From positions 2,480,001 to 2,544,000 of the forward strand of contig NZ_CP103794.1 in assembly GCF_030388325.1 (NCBI RefSeq): 64,000 nt of DNA, read 5' to 3'. This document shows, one piece after another, positions 7,578-16,154 of this stretch. The first letter of the stretch is position 1. Each line of letters opens with the position of its first letter. Origin of the DNA: Flavobacterium johnsoniae. GTDB lineage: Bacteria > Bacteroidota > Bacteroidia > Flavobacteriales > Flavobacteriaceae. The notes under the pieces are model-generated. The model was not told where the DNA came from and made no database searches. It saw nothing but the letters and a program-made list of their open reading frames with translations. Both the position numbers and the translations under genes were made by a program.

Positions 7578-8977
7578 GAAAAATATATCTGATTATCTGC
7601 CTCGTTTTTCAGCTTTCTTGTTTTTCTCAAAATAAAGAATTACTGTATAATTTCACGGCTATTCCGCAATCTTTAATGGTAAATCCAGGAGCCGACGTTT
7701 CTTATAAATATTATTTTGGATTTCCAGTTTTATCTGGAATTTCAGCCAATGTTGGTTCAAGCAGTTTTACGGCTTATGATTTGTTTGCCAATAACGGAGT
7801 CGATTTTAATCAAAAAGTTCGAAACGTAATTAATCAATCTACAAACAGAGATAAAGTTGTAACCAATCAGCAATTGGAAGTATTTTCAGGCGGATTTAGA
7901 ATTGGCGGAAGAGAAAGTCAATCATACATTTCGTTTGGATTATATCAAGAATTTGACTTTTTTATGTTTGTTCCAAAAGATTTGGCAATATTAGCTTTAG
8001 ACGGAAATAGCAATTACATCGGAAAATCGTTCAATCTTGGAGATCTAAGCATGAAGGCTGAGGTTCTTTCGGTTTGGCATGTCGGTTTTCATAAAAAAGT
8101 AAACGAAAAATTTGTTTACGGGGGTCGTGCTAAAATCTATTCAAGCGGTGCAAATGCTACATCTACAAAAAATTCAGGTTATATTTACACAGGACAAAAC
8201 TCTGGAGATGCTAATCTTTATAAACAAATAATTTCATCCGATTTAGAATTAAAAACTTCTGGACTTTCTAAGTTTACAAAAGACGAATACGAAGGAAATG
8301 TGGTAAAAGATATTGCAAATAATACTTTTTTTAGCGGTAGTTTAGGTCTTGGTGTCGATGCTGGTTTTACTTATTATATTAAAAAGAATTTGCAGCTAAC
8401 GGCAAGTGTTGTGGATTTAGGTTTTATAAAACAATCTAAAGATATTGAAACTTTAACCTACAAAGGAACATATCGATATGATGGAGTAAATCCCGATTTT
8501 ACAGGAAATGACGAACCAGAAGATATTTTTGATGAATTCGATAAAGCCATTCCAAGAGATACATTATACAATAAGTATACTACGTGGCGACCAACTAAAT
8601 TTTATTCTTCTATACAATACTCATTCGGAGAAGCGCGCCCTGATGACGAATGCAATTGTAGAGGAAAAATTAATACGTACTATAAAAATGCAGTTGGAGC
8701 ACAATTATTTGCTATGTCTGCGCCGCGTGAACCTTTATTTGCTTTAACAGCATTTTATAAAAGAAGTATTTTTAAAAAATTAGAAGCAAAAGCAACTTAT
8801 ACTTTTGATACATTTTCAAACAAAAATATTGGTTTAGGACTCGCAGGAACACTCGGGCCAGTAAATATTTATGCTCTATTTGGTAATGTTTTAGAATATA
8901 AAGACTTATCGAAGGCGAGTAGTGCAACTTTTCAACTGGGAATCAATTTTGTGTTTCAAGACCGTGATGATGATTAA
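7574..8977 (+). CDS. DUF5723 family outer-membrane protein
   Basis: This 467-residue protein has a signal peptide (IYLIICLVFQLSCFSQ) and a PorV/FadL-like barrel pattern: LYNFTAIPQSLMVNPGADVSYKYY near the mature N-terminus, FNLGDLSMKAEVLSVWHVGF, and a C-terminal run of strands ending FQLGINFVFQDRD. The 'IPQSLMVNPG' start and later LTASVVDLGFI are what I associate with DUF5723. It is translationally coupled to the upstream lipoprotein. The function is unknown; a transport or surface-assembly role is only inference. Confidence 0.8.
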   Translation: MRKIYLIICLVFQLSCFSQNKELLYNFTAIPQSLMVNPGADVSYKYYFGFPVLSGISANVGSSSFTAYDLFANNGVDFNQKVRNVINQSTNRDKVVTNQQLEVFSGGFRIGGRESQSYISFGLYQEFDFFMFVPKDLAILALDGNSNYIGKSFNLGDLSMKAEVLSVWHVGFHKKVNEKFVYGGRAKIYSSGANATSTKNSGYIYTGQNSGDANLYKQIISSDLELKTSGLSKFTKDEYEGNVVKDIANNTFFSGSLGLGVDAGFTYYIKKNLQLTASVVDLGFIKQSKDIETLTYKGTYRYDGVNPDFTGNDEPEDIFDEFDKAIPRDTLYNKYTTWRPTKFYSSIQYSFGEARPDDECNCRGKINTYYKNAVGAQLFAMSAPREPLFALTAFYKRSIFKKLEAKATYTFDTFSNKNIGLGLAGTLGPVNIYALFGNVLEYKDLSKASSATFQLGINFVFQDRDDD

Positions 8978-8994
8978 TTTTAATTATCATAATT

Positions 8995-9146
8995 AGAAGC
9001 CATTTCCAGCTGTCCATTACAAGCACTCGAGCCAAAAAACTTTTTTTCAAGGCTTAAAAAGAGCTTCCGTTGGTCGCTTTTTTAAACCAGAAAAAAATGT
9101 TTTTTAGCTTTTCGTGGCTTTTCATTTCCATCTGGGCTAGGGCATA
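8995..9146. repeat. Conserved-looking intergenic element between DUF5723 and guaB
   Basis: This roughly 150-bp non-coding stretch is richer in G and C at its ends than its surroundings. The two ends share an imperfect direct repeat: CATTTCCAGCTG at 9001-9012 and CATTTCCATCTG at 9123-9134. On the minus strand it begins GCCCTAGCCCAGATGGAA and ends near GGACAGCTGGAAATGGCT. I recall similar elements (GCCCTAGCCC..GAT near one end, GGACAGC.GGA near the other) in intergenic regions of other flavobacteria, but cannot verify that here. No ORF, terminator or known riboswitch is apparent. Confidence 0.45.
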
Positions 9147-9218
9147 TGTTTTTATAAGACAATTCTTGTAAATGCAAATTTATGAATAACTTAGTATTTA
9201 AGTTAGCAATTTATTCAC

Positions 9219-9226
9219 TATATTTG
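9219..9226 (+). promoter_or_regulatory. -7 promoter box of guaB
   Basis: TATATTTG is a perfect TAnnTTTG box 26 bases before the guaB ATG, predicting a leader of about 20 bases. The upstream TTG is not clear (TTAG at 9191 is the closest approximation). Confidence 0.55.
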
Positions 9227-9252
9227 CACGCAATTCAACTAGAAATTGCAAC

Positions 9253-10725
9253 ATGATAGCACACAACTCCAAGATTATCGGCGAAGGTTTAACTTACGAC
9301 GATGTATTATTAGTACCTAACTACTCGAATGTGCTTCCCCGCGAAGTGAGTATCAAATCAAAATTCTCAAGAAACATCACATTAAACGTTCCAATCGTAT
9401 CTGCTGCTATGGATACAGTTACAGAAAGTGCAATGGCAATTGCTATGGCACAAGAAGGCGGAATTGGTGTTTTACATAAAAATATGACTATCGAACAACA
9501 AGCAGGAAAAGTTCGAAAAGTAAAACGTGCTGAAGCAGGAATGATTATCGATCCGGTAACATTGCCAATGAATTCTACTATTGCTGACGCAAAAAATGCC
9601 ATGAAAGAATTCGGAATCGGAGGTATCCCAATCGTTGACGAAAACAAAATCTTAAAAGGAATTGTAACGAATCGTGACTTACGTTTCGAGAAAAATGGCG
9701 CAAGACCAATCGCAGAAGTTATGACAAGCCAAAACTTAGTTACAGTTTCTGAAGGAACTTCATTAGAGCAGGCTGAAGTTGTTTTGCAAGGTCACAAAAT
9801 TGAAAAATTACCAGTTGTAAACGATAAAAACGAATTAGTTGGTTTAATCACTTTTAGAGATATTACAAAACTGACTCAAAAGCCAATCGCTAATAAAGAT
9901 TCTTTTGGTCGTTTAAGAGTTGCGGCCGCAATCGGAGTTACTGGTGATGCAGTTCAAAGAGCTGAAGCTTTGGTTGCTGCTGGTGTAGATGCGATTATTA
10001 TCGATACAGCTCACGGACATACTGAAGGTGTTGTAAATACATTGAAAGAAGTAAAAGCAAAATTCCCTCAAATAGATGTAATTGTTGGAAACATTGCGAC
10101 TCCAGAAGCTGCTAAATATTTAGTAGAAAATGGAGCAGACGGAGTAAAAGTTGGAATCGGACCTGGTTCTATCTGTACAACTCGTATCGTTGCAGGTGTT
10201 GGTTTTCCTCAATTTTCAGCAGTTTTAGAAGTTGCTGCGGCTATTAAAGGAACTGGAGTTCCAGTAATTGCTGATGGTGGAATTCGTTATACAGGAGATA
10301 TTCCTAAAGCAATCGCTGCAGGTGCTGACTGTGTAATGTTAGGTTCGTTATTAGCAGGAACAAAAGAATCTCCAGGAGAAACTATCATTTTTGAAGGAAG
10401 AAAATTCAAATCTTACCGCGGAATGGGTTCTGTTGAAGCAATGCAAACTGGTTCTAAAGACCGTTATTTCCAAGATGTTGAAGACGATGTTAAGAAATTA
10501 GTTCCAGAAGGAATCGTTGGACGTGTTCCTTACAAAGGAGAATTGAACGAAAGTATGCTTCAATTCATCGGAGGTCTTCGTGCTGGTATGGGATATTGCG
10601 GTTCTAAAGATATTCCTACTTTACAAGAAACAGGGCGTTTTGTTAGAATCACGTCAAGTGGAATTACTGAAAGTCACCCACATAACGTAACTATTACAAA
10701 AGAAGCTCCAAATTATTCTAGATAA
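9253..10725 (+). CDS. guaB: IMP dehydrogenase
   Basis: This 490-residue cytosolic enzyme makes XMP from IMP with NAD+, the committed step to GMP. It opens with the typical [18 protein letters not shown]. Two CBS domains are inserted after about residue 95 (MIIDPVTLP..., [16 protein letters not shown]). The active-site loop [11 protein letters not shown] contains the catalytic Cys and Thr, followed by [15 protein letters not shown], the [15 protein letters not shown] phosphate site and the mobile-flap YRGMGS / RVPYKG region. Length and order are canonical. It has its own promoter box and a strong terminator. Confidence 0.98.
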   Translation: MIAHNSKIIGEGLTYDDVLLVPNYSNVLPREVSIKSKFSRNITLNVPIVSAAMDTVTESAMAIAMAQEGGIGVLHKNMTIEQQAGKVRKVKRAEAGMIIDPVTLPMNSTIADAKNAMKEFGIGGIPIVDENKILKGIVTNRDLRFEKNGARPIAEVMTSQNLVTVSEGTSLEQAEVVLQGHKIEKLPVVNDKNELVGLITFRDITKLTQKPIANKDSFGRLRVAAAIGVTGDAVQRAEALVAAGVDAIIIDTAHGHTEGVVNTLKEVKAKFPQIDVIVGNIATPEAAKYLVENGADGVKVGIGPGSICTTRIVAGVGFPQFSAVLEVAAAIKGTGVPVIADGGIRYTGDIPKAIAAGADCVMLGSLLAGTKESPGETIIFEGRKFKSYRGMGSVEAMQTGSKDRYFQDVEDDVKKLVPEGIVGRVPYKGELNESMLQFIGGLRAGMGYCGSKDIPTLQETGRFVRITSSGITESHPHNVTITKEAPNYSR

Positions 10726-10742
10726 TTTTAGCTTTTATAGAT

Positions 10743-10782
10743 AAAAAAAAGGCGTAAGATTTAATTCTTACGCCTTTTTTTT
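10743..10782. terminator. Bidirectional terminator between guaB and the next gene
   Basis: A-rich run, stem GGCGTAAG / CTTACGCC with an eight-base loop, then a T run. The A and T tracts on both sides allow it to serve both convergent genes; it abuts the stop codon of the minus-strand gene. Confidence 0.9.
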
Positions 10783-11614
10783 ATTTGTTTTTTGATATTT
10801 GCGATGTTTGTTTAAATTCACTTTTTGATTTTAACTGTATACTAAAATCGGTATCCTTCAAATCAAGATTAAAATCCATTTTTAAATTGTTTTCGGCCAT
10901 AAAATGATTTGGAATATCATAAATTAAATCTCCATTTCCAATTCCAGAACCGCTTGTGTCAAATCTTGTATCAGACATTTTCATTGTATAAGTTTGCGAA
11001 ATATCAAAGAATGCATTTTTTGAATTCATACTTTTTAATTTGTATACCGTAGTAATCACCATTTCAATGTTAATACCTGCAATTGGTAATGTTAATGGAC
11101 TTTCCTGAACAAAAGATTCTCCGATCTTTAGTTTTTTCTGAGGCATAACTAATTGCGAAAAAGTACTTTGAACCGTTTGAAAAATGACATTTTTCATACT
11201 TTCTTCCATGTCTTTCGCAACAATAGAATCCATTTTTGGTAAAGTGGTTTCTGAAGTTTTTCCGTAAAGCAATGTGCCGCTTGGAATTATTGTTCTTCCA
11301 TTTCCATCGACAGCTTTCAAGTATTCAATTGTAATAGGAAAAGTTCCTTCTTTATCTGTTTTACCAGTTTTAGAAACAATTTCAATGGTCATGATGCTTT
11401 TAATTGCTGTTGGGTTTGGTACTTGATTTTTCTTTAATGTTTCTAAAAAAGTCTCACTTCCAGAATATGTAACTTCATAATCTGAAGAATTAATTGTTGT
11501 TTGATTATAAACAGTTTGTGGAGAATAACCAGCTTTAAAATCTAAAATTTGATTAGACTGACCGTAATTAAAGATCGTTGCAGAAATAAAAAGAAGTACA
11601 AATAGTTTTTTCAT
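10781..11614 (-). CDS. Uncharacterised secreted protein (possibly DUF6263)
   Basis: This 277-residue protein has a signal peptide (MKKLFVLLFISATIFNYGQ) and a mature domain beginning with a beta-rich stretch. Features such as NQTTINSSDYEVTYSGSE, IVSKTGKTDKEGTFPITIEYL, the helix ..MDSIVAKDMEESMKNVIFQ and the paired QKKLKIGESFVQESPLTLPIAG segment resemble DUF6263-type proteins of Bacteroidota, though I assign this only tentatively. No catalytic motif is visible. It is alone on the minus strand, separated from the upstream minus-strand gene by a strong palindrome. Confidence 0.65.
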   Translation of the reverse strand: MKKLFVLLFISATIFNYGQSNQILDFKAGYSPQTVYNQTTINSSDYEVTYSGSETFLETLKKNQVPNPTAIKSIMTIEIVSKTGKTDKEGTFPITIEYLKAVDGNGRTIIPSGTLLYGKTSETTLPKMDSIVAKDMEESMKNVIFQTVQSTFSQLVMPQKKLKIGESFVQESPLTLPIAGINIEMVITTVYKLKSMNSKNAFFDISQTYTMKMSDTRFDTSGSGIGNGDLIYDIPNHFMAENNLKMDFNLDLKDTDFSIQLKSKSEFKQTSQISKNK

Positions 11615-11805
11615 AGTTAAGTTTGAAGCGTTTTTCTTTTCGCTAGTTCAAAACGAAAGTAAGAAATTAAAAACAACTTTGCTGTTTTGTTTAAACAAGA
11701 TTTTTCGCTCGTTTAGAAAGCTACGAAAGGGCTGTCTAAAAAAAATAGCTTTTTTTGTAAGCTTCGGAGAAGCAAAATATTTATAGAAAAAATTATACGT
11801 TTTTA

Positions 11806-11870
11806 ATATAAAGCTCCGGCGGAGCGAAATATGTTAGGTTAAAAAATGTCGCTCCGCCGGAGCTTTATAT
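11806..11870. repeat. 22-bp perfect inverted repeat (GC-rich dispersed palindrome or terminator)
   Basis: Arms 11806-11827 and 11849-11870 are perfect reverse complements centred on AAGCTCCGGCGGAGCGA and separated by 21 bases. The arms themselves contain the smaller palindrome GCTCCGGCGGAGC. It lies downstream of the minus-strand gene ending at 11899 and could terminate it, but the GC-rich core and lack of a long T tract suggest a REP-like dispersed element. A half-related hairpin, GCTTCGGAGAAGC, is at 11761. Confidence 0.8.
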
Positions 11871-11898
11871 ATTCGTGTTGATTTAATTTTTTATTATT

Positions 11899-12270
11899 TT
11901 ATTCCTTTGCGCCATACTTGCTAAATTTAGCATTCCATCCATTTTCAGAATAAGATTCTCCGTGAATTCCATCACTAAGTTCAACTATATTTTTGCTATT
12001 TATTGATATTTGAATATTGTTTTCAAAATCAGCCAATTCTTGTAATGAAAAAAGAAAATCATGAATTGCGATATCAATACTTTTAATAACAATTTCTTTG
12101 ATTAGTTTTTTTTGTGATTCATTAAATTGACTAATTTCTGTTTGCAATTTTAAATTTGATGGCGCTTTAGATTTATTGCTTAAAAGAGTTTCAGCATTTC
12201 TAATTCCTTTATCTCTTAGATTTTTAACTAAGAATTTTCCAAAAATATCAAGTGATTGTTTTGAGTCCAT
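11899..12270 (-). CDS. Small hypothetical protein
   Basis: This encodes 123 residues without a signal peptide or membrane segment. It is predicted mainly helical in the first 85 residues (FGKFLVKNLRDKGIRN, QKKLIKEIVIKSIDIAIHDFLFSLQEL), then has a short C-terminal tail (GIHGESYSENGWNAKFSKYG). Codon use resembles the neighbours and the frame is uninterrupted, so I accept it as a real gene, but I do not recognise a family. It stands alone between a palindromic repeat and the TetX-like gene, a setting typical of accessory genes. Confidence 0.6.
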   Translation of the reverse strand: MDSKQSLDIFGKFLVKNLRDKGIRNAETLLSNKSKAPSNLKLQTEISQFNESQKKLIKEIVIKSIDIAIHDFLFSLQELADFENNIQISINSKNIVELSDGIHGESYSENGWNAKFSKYGAKE

Positions 12271-12336
12271 GATTTTGAATGTAGTTTTAATCTTTCAAAT
12301 TTACTTAAAAAAATATCAAAAGAGATTTTATAATTG

Positions 12337-13476
12337 CTAAAACCTACTATTCAAAATATCCTCCGCAACAATATCTGAATGCAATAAATCTTCCATTTTT
12401 TTAGTCATACGTTGCGCTTCTAAGGCGTAACCAAACATTTTTTGTTCGTAATCTGCGATTGCTTCATCAATTGTTTCAAATTTTCCATTGGTTAAATTTT
12501 CAGTCAAATGAAAAGCATCAAACAATCCCATATTAACTCCTTCGCCAGCAAATGGAGGCATTAAATGCGCTGCATCTCCAACAAGAGTAATATTTGAATG
12601 TTCTTTCCAAGATTCCTCCAAAGAGAATAATCGTAAAGGCAAACCTGAAAATTCGGTAGAAGCGGCGAAGAATTTTTTATAATCGTCACCCCAATTTTTG
12701 AAAGTTTCATTTAAAAAGGAAATCACAGAGTTATTATCTTTAAAATCAATTCCGTGATTAAAAATCCAATCTTCATCTGCTTTAAACGAAACTCCAAAAT
12801 GTACAGAACCATCGCGCATAGTATGGGTATAAAACATTTTGTGTTCGCCCATTGCCATTACATTTCCGTTTCCATATTTTGGTTTAAATTCAGGATAATC
12901 CTGCTCTGGATTTACAATTTCTCCCTGAATGATATAAGTTCCCGAAAGCTGTGGTTCCTGATCGCTGAGAAATTTTCTGGCGTTAGATCTTCCTCCGTTG
13001 GCAACAATTACAAAATTGGCTGTAGTTTTTGTGCCATTTTTAAATTCTAAAACATACTGACTTTCAGTTTTTTCGATATTAATTAATTGACTATCCCAAG
13101 AAACTGTGTTTTCGTGAAGATTGTCCAACATAATTTTTCTTAAATCTTTACGATCAATTTCTGGACGAGAAAAAGCATTAGTTTCATCTGGCATTTCATC
13201 AGAAGTTATATTGCCATTTATATCAGCCATTTTTTCGCCAGTTGGTCTTGCGTATTGCAGAAATACGTCCATTAATCCAGCTTTTTGAATCGCGTATTGA
13301 CCTGAGTCAGAGTGAATATCTAAAGTACCGCCAGAAGTTCTGGCTTCAGCATTAATATCTCTTTCATAAACTTTTACGTCAGCACCATTGATTTGTAAAA
13401 TACGAGCAGTTGTTAATCCAACTGGACCGCCGCCAATAATGGCAATTTTTTTATTTTCTATAATTGAAGTTTTCAT
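12337..13476 (-). CDS. TetX-like FAD-dependent monooxygenase
   Basis: This 379-residue class A flavoprotein monooxygenase has IGGGPVG (14-20, FAD ADP-binding), RTSGGTLDIHSDSGQYAIQKAG, RPEIDRKDLRKIML and GDAAHLMPPFAGEG (300-313, FAD). By memory it aligns with the tetracycline-inactivating TetX nearly end to end (GGTLD.H..SGQ.A..KAGL, FG.SFK, LVGDAAHLMPPFAG.GVN.GL.DA). The TetX substrate residues Gln192 and His234 have counterparts (YIIQGEI, SVHFGVSFK), whereas Arg213 appears to be Val. It likely hydroxylates an aromatic or polyketide compound; tetracycline is possible but unproven. It follows a TetR regulator on the same strand, 106 bases downstream. Confidence 0.85.
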   Translation of the reverse strand: MKTSIIENKKIAIIGGGPVGLTTARILQINGADVKVYERDINAEARTSGGTLDIHSDSGQYAIQKAGLMDVFLQYARPTGEKMADINGNITSDEMPDETNAFSRPEIDRKDLRKIMLDNLHENTVSWDSQLINIEKTESQYVLEFKNGTKTTANFVIVANGGRSNARKFLSDQEPQLSGTYIIQGEIVNPEQDYPEFKPKYGNGNVMAMGEHKMFYTHTMRDGSVHFGVSFKADEDWIFNHGIDFKDNNSVISFLNETFKNWGDDYKKFFAASTEFSGLPLRLFSLEESWKEHSNITLVGDAAHLMPPFAGEGVNMGLFDAFHLTENLTNGKFETIDEAIADYEQKMFGYALEAQRMTKKMEDLLHSDIVAEDILNSRF

Positions 13477-13503
13477 TTTATTAAAATTTGTATTGTAATT
13501 GCT

Positions 13504-13527
13504 CTTCGACTTTGCTCAGAGTTACAA
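13504..13527. repeat. Fragment of a dispersed CTTCGACTTcGCTCAG repeat
   Basis: CTTCGACTTTGCTCAGAGTTACAA in the TetR-monooxygenase gap resembles CTTCGACTTCGCTCAGCCTGACAA at 20432, suggesting copies of one short intergenic repeat family. Confidence 0.45.
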
Positions 13528-13582
13528 TTAGAATTTGAAATATTTTAAATTGATTTTAGAAATTGTAATTGTTGTTGAAAAA

Positions 13583-14173
13583 TTAAGGTGTCAAAGCTTT
13601 TAAAACTAAATTGAAAGCTTCGGTTTTTAGTTCTTCAGTAAAAACAAAAGCTTTTCCGGACATTGATTTCCCTTCTCGATGAAACTCTAATAAAGAATAA
13701 AGTGGTCCGTAAGCAATACTCCAGAATATTTCGTAAGGAACAGAAATAAGTTCTTTTCTATCAATTGCGGCAAGCATAAATTCTGTCATCATTTGTTTGT
13801 AATCGCCTGATATTTCAGTTACAATAGCCTCACCATAAGTAGAATGTTTTAATAGTTCTAAACAAGTCGCTTCAAGTGTAAAATTTAAATTGAAATAAAT
13901 ACGGTTTTCCCATTGCATTCGTAATCCATCTCTAAAACTCATATCCGCAGAAAATCCGTCGAACATCTTTTCGAAGAAGTTTTTACCAATTTCAATTCCG
14001 ATTTTTCTAATCAAATCTTCTTTGTCTGAATAATAAATGTAAAGTGTTGCGACAGATATACCGCATTCTTTTGCTAGACGATTCATTCCAAAACCTTCTA
14101 TGCCTTGCGCAACAATCATTTCAATTGCTTTTTGCTTTACAATTTCTTCTTTATTAATATCTCTTGTTCTCAT
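13583..14173 (-). CDS. TetR/AcrR family transcriptional regulator
   Basis: This 196-residue regulator has an N-terminal DNA-binding domain (about 10-58): IVKQKAIEMIVAQGIEGFGM, MNRLAKECGISVATLYIYYS and DKEDLIRKIG, a textbook TetR helix-turn-helix. The C-terminal helical ligand domain contains several aromatic residues. The downstream TetX-like gene is the obvious target. An imperfect dyad overlaps its own promoter (14194-14229), pointing to autoregulation. The effector is unknown. Confidence 0.92.
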   Translation of the reverse strand: MRTRDINKEEIVKQKAIEMIVAQGIEGFGMNRLAKECGISVATLYIYYSDKEDLIRKIGIEIGKNFFEKMFDGFSADMSFRDGLRMQWENRIYFNLNFTLEATCLELLKHSTYGEAIVTEISGDYKQMMTEFMLAAIDRKELISVPYEIFWSIAYGPLYSLLEFHREGKSMSGKAFVFTEELKTEAFNLVLKALTP

Positions 14174-14193
14174 AGTCTTAACTAATTATGATG

Positions 14194-14229
14194 CAAAGAT
14201 ATAAATAATAAATGAATGTTCGCTTATTT
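14194..14229 (-). promoter_or_regulatory. Promoter box and imperfect operator dyad of the TetR gene
   Basis: On the minus strand TATCTTTG (14201-14194) matches TAnnTTTG and lies 20 bases before the start. Immediately upstream (14210-14229) is AAATGAATGTTCGCTTATTT, an imperfect dyad with matching AAAT..ATTT ends, the size and position expected of a TetR-family operator. No well-placed TTG box is visible. Confidence 0.5.
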
Positions 14230-14467
14230 ATTTTTTCAAGGCTCAAAGTTAGTGAGGTGCAGAGGAACAAAGGTTTTTTTATTTAATGGTTAATTGTTAA
14301 TGGTTGATTGTTAATTGTTAATTGTAATGGTTGATTGCAGTGGTTTATTGTGTTTCTTTTAATTTGATTTGAGAATAACTGAATTGCCTCCAGCTTTAGC
14401 TGGAGGTTTATTATAAATTGAGAAAAAGGCTTTAGCCAAATTTTTTACTTTATATATTGAAACAAAA
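14230..14467. repeat. Intergenic stretch with low-complexity and palindromic repeats
   Basis: The 350-base gap between the TetR gene and the transpeptidase gene holds no ORF. It contains a fragment of the GGCTCAAAG...GTGCAGAGG...CAAAGG repeat (14238-14275), a run of TTAATGGTTAATTG-type units (14282-14340), the 9-bp-arm palindrome CCTCCAGCTTTAGCTGGAGG (14387-14406) and the related GGCTTTAGCC (about 14429). Flavobacteria commonly scatter such elements between genes. Confidence 0.55.
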
Positions 14468-14508
14468 AAAATCAGCTGAAACAATTTAATATTGTTTCAG
14501 CTGATTTT
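14468..14508 (-). terminator. Terminator of the L,D-transpeptidase gene
   Basis: Perfect 18-bp stem (AAAATCAGCTGAAACAAT with its complement) around a five-base loop, followed on the minus strand by a run of eight T. Confidence 0.9.
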
Positions 14509-14523
14509 ATATGGATAGTATAT

Positions 14524-15408
14524 TTATAAAGTTTTCGTAGGTTCTGCTTCTCTAAGATTCTGATTTTCTAAAATCTCTTTTAAATAAGGCTTGGTAGCAG
14601 TTTCTATATCGCCTTCAGAAATATCTAAAGCTTTCGGATCTGATGCGAGTTGCAGCCAAGGTTTTGGTCCGTCAAAAGGATAACTTCCAAAAACAACTAC
14701 TGGAGTTCCTTTTACTTTTACATTTTCTTTGTCTTTCAAAATCCATTCGTCTGCGAATTTGTAAAGATATTTAGCGTCTTTTTCTAATAATCTTAAGCAA
14801 GAATGCGAAGCTGGATATCCAGGCAATTCATATTGATGAAAACCAACGCCAAGTTTATTTTCGATATTAAAGTTCCATTTTAAATCCCATTCGTCATTAA
14901 ATGTACTAGTTGTTTGTTCTGCTTTCCAGTTGGTGAAAAATAATCCAGTTGGAGTAGGATCTTTTTTTCTTCCCATGTTGGTTGGACCCGTACGAACTAA
15001 TTCGCCATTTTCATAAGCAGCAAAAGCTTGCGTTGGATATGAAAATAATATTATTTTAGAAACTTCTTCTAAAGCAGAAACATGCAATGGAAATGGAAGA
15101 TAATAAACCAAATCACCGCTAAAATCTGCAGGAATTACAACAGAATCTAGTTTTTTGAAATTTGCTTTATCAGTTCTGTTTAATGCGTAAACAATATTCA
15201 TTTTACTGCTATCAGCTTCATTTACCTTTAGCCACTCTTTTGTATTAGAAATTTGATAAGAAACCGTTTTGGGTTTTTTATATTCAATTACTTCTTTTTT
15301 ATCTGTTTTATTTTCAGTCAGCGTTATGGTATCGGTTTTTTTACAAGAGCCTAATAATACTAACGTTAATAATAATAATCCGTTTGCTGTGTAATATAAC
15401 TTTTTCAT
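14524..15408 (-). CDS. L,D-transpeptidase (YkuD) lipoprotein
   Basis: This 294-residue protein starts with a lipoprotein signal (LLLLTLVLLGSC, lipidated Cys22). The YkuD catalytic region has the upstream His (GVGFHQYELPG, His191) and PASHSCLRLLEKDA (201-207), with Cys204 as nucleophile. Most family members read SHGC; here the Gly is Ser. The family forms 3-3 peptidoglycan crosslinks or attaches proteins to peptidoglycan in the periplasm. The region before it includes a substrate-like segment (MGRKKDPTPTGLFFTN) typical of the fold. It is monocistronic with its own terminator. Confidence 0.88.
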   Translation of the reverse strand: MKKLYYTANGLLLLTLVLLGSCKKTDTITLTENKTDKKEVIEYKKPKTVSYQISNTKEWLKVNEADSSKMNIVYALNRTDKANFKKLDSVVIPADFSGDLVYYLPFPLHVSALEEVSKIILFSYPTQAFAAYENGELVRTGPTNMGRKKDPTPTGLFFTNWKAEQTTSTFNDEWDLKWNFNIENKLGVGFHQYELPGYPASHSCLRLLEKDAKYLYKFADEWILKDKENVKVKGTPVVVFGSYPFDGPKPWLQLASDPKALDISEGDIETATKPYLKEILENQNLREAEPTKTL

Positions 15409-15518
15409 AGGTCGTATTTTTATGAAAATAAAGTTATGATTATGATAGCTGAAAAGGGTTACATAATTTTTTGAATTGGTTTCGGGATTTACATTTATGT
15501 ATTATAAAATGATTTTAA

Positions 15519-16100
15519 TTAAATCAAACCTTTTATTTTAGCATGCTGCAATAGCATAATAGTTTTTGCATCAGTAATTTCTCTAGATTCGATCATAGCA
15601 TAAGCTTGATCAAAAGTAAATTCTAAAACTTCAATATTTTCTTGTTCAGCGTCTAGTCCGCCGCCTTCGCTTACTTTCATGCTTTCGTCGTATTCGCCAA
15701 CAAAAAGATAAAGAATTTCGGTTACTGCGCCTGGAGACATATAAGTTTCGAAAACTTTTTCTACTTTAGAAATACGATAACCTGTTTCTTCTTCGGTTTC
15801 GCGAATAATCGCCGTTTCGGGATTGTCTTTGTCTAAAAGTCCAGCGCAAACTTCAATCATCATTCCATCTTTATTTCCGTTAAGAAAAGTCGGTAAACGA
15901 AACTGGCGAGTTAAAATGACTGTTTTTTTTGTTGAATTGTATAATAAGATTCCGGCGCCATTTCCACGATCGTAAACTTCACGAGTATGAATTTCAGATT
16001 CGCCATTTTCTTTTTGGTAATCAAAAGTAACTCGGTTTAAGATATACCAATTGTCTGATAATAATTTAGTTTCTTTAATTTCAACTTTTGGATTTTTCAT
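15519..16100 (-). CDS. NUDIX hydrolase, NudK-type (GDP-mannose/ADP-sugar pyrophosphatase-like)
   Basis: This 193-residue cytosolic hydrolase cleaves nucleoside diphosphate sugars in its family. It shows the NudK-like order: GNGAGILLYN, VILTRQFRLPTFLNGN, MIEVCAGLLDKDNPETAIIR and the Nudix box core RETEEETGY, then FETYMSPGAVTEILYLFVGEY. The Nudix box is one residue off the strict GX5E spacing, as in E. coli NudK (AGLLDNDEPE). The substrate is inferred from that similarity. It follows purA on the same strand after a terminator, so is probably transcribed separately. Confidence 0.85.
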   Translation of the reverse strand: MKNPKVEIKETKLLSDNWYILNRVTFDYQKENGESEIHTREVYDRGNGAGILLYNSTKKTVILTRQFRLPTFLNGNKDGMMIEVCAGLLDKDNPETAIIRETEEETGYRISKVEKVFETYMSPGAVTEILYLFVGEYDESMKVSEGGGLDAEQENIEVLEFTFDQAYAMIESREITDAKTIMLLQHAKIKGLI

Positions 16101-16122
16101 AAATGAAATAATTTGTATAAAA

Positions 16123-16147
16123 AAACGCTCTGATTATCAGAGCGTTT
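16123..16147 (-). terminator. Terminator of purA
   Basis: 11-bp perfect stem AAACGCTCTGA / TCAGAGCGTTT with a TTA loop, ending on the minus strand in a T run. It directly follows the purA stop codon. Confidence 0.9.
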
Positions 16148-16154
16148 AAATGTA

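Noticed and set aside
9321..9647. 108-residue minus-strand ORF inside guaB
   Set aside because: It is entirely antisense to a canonical, fully conserved IMP dehydrogenase.
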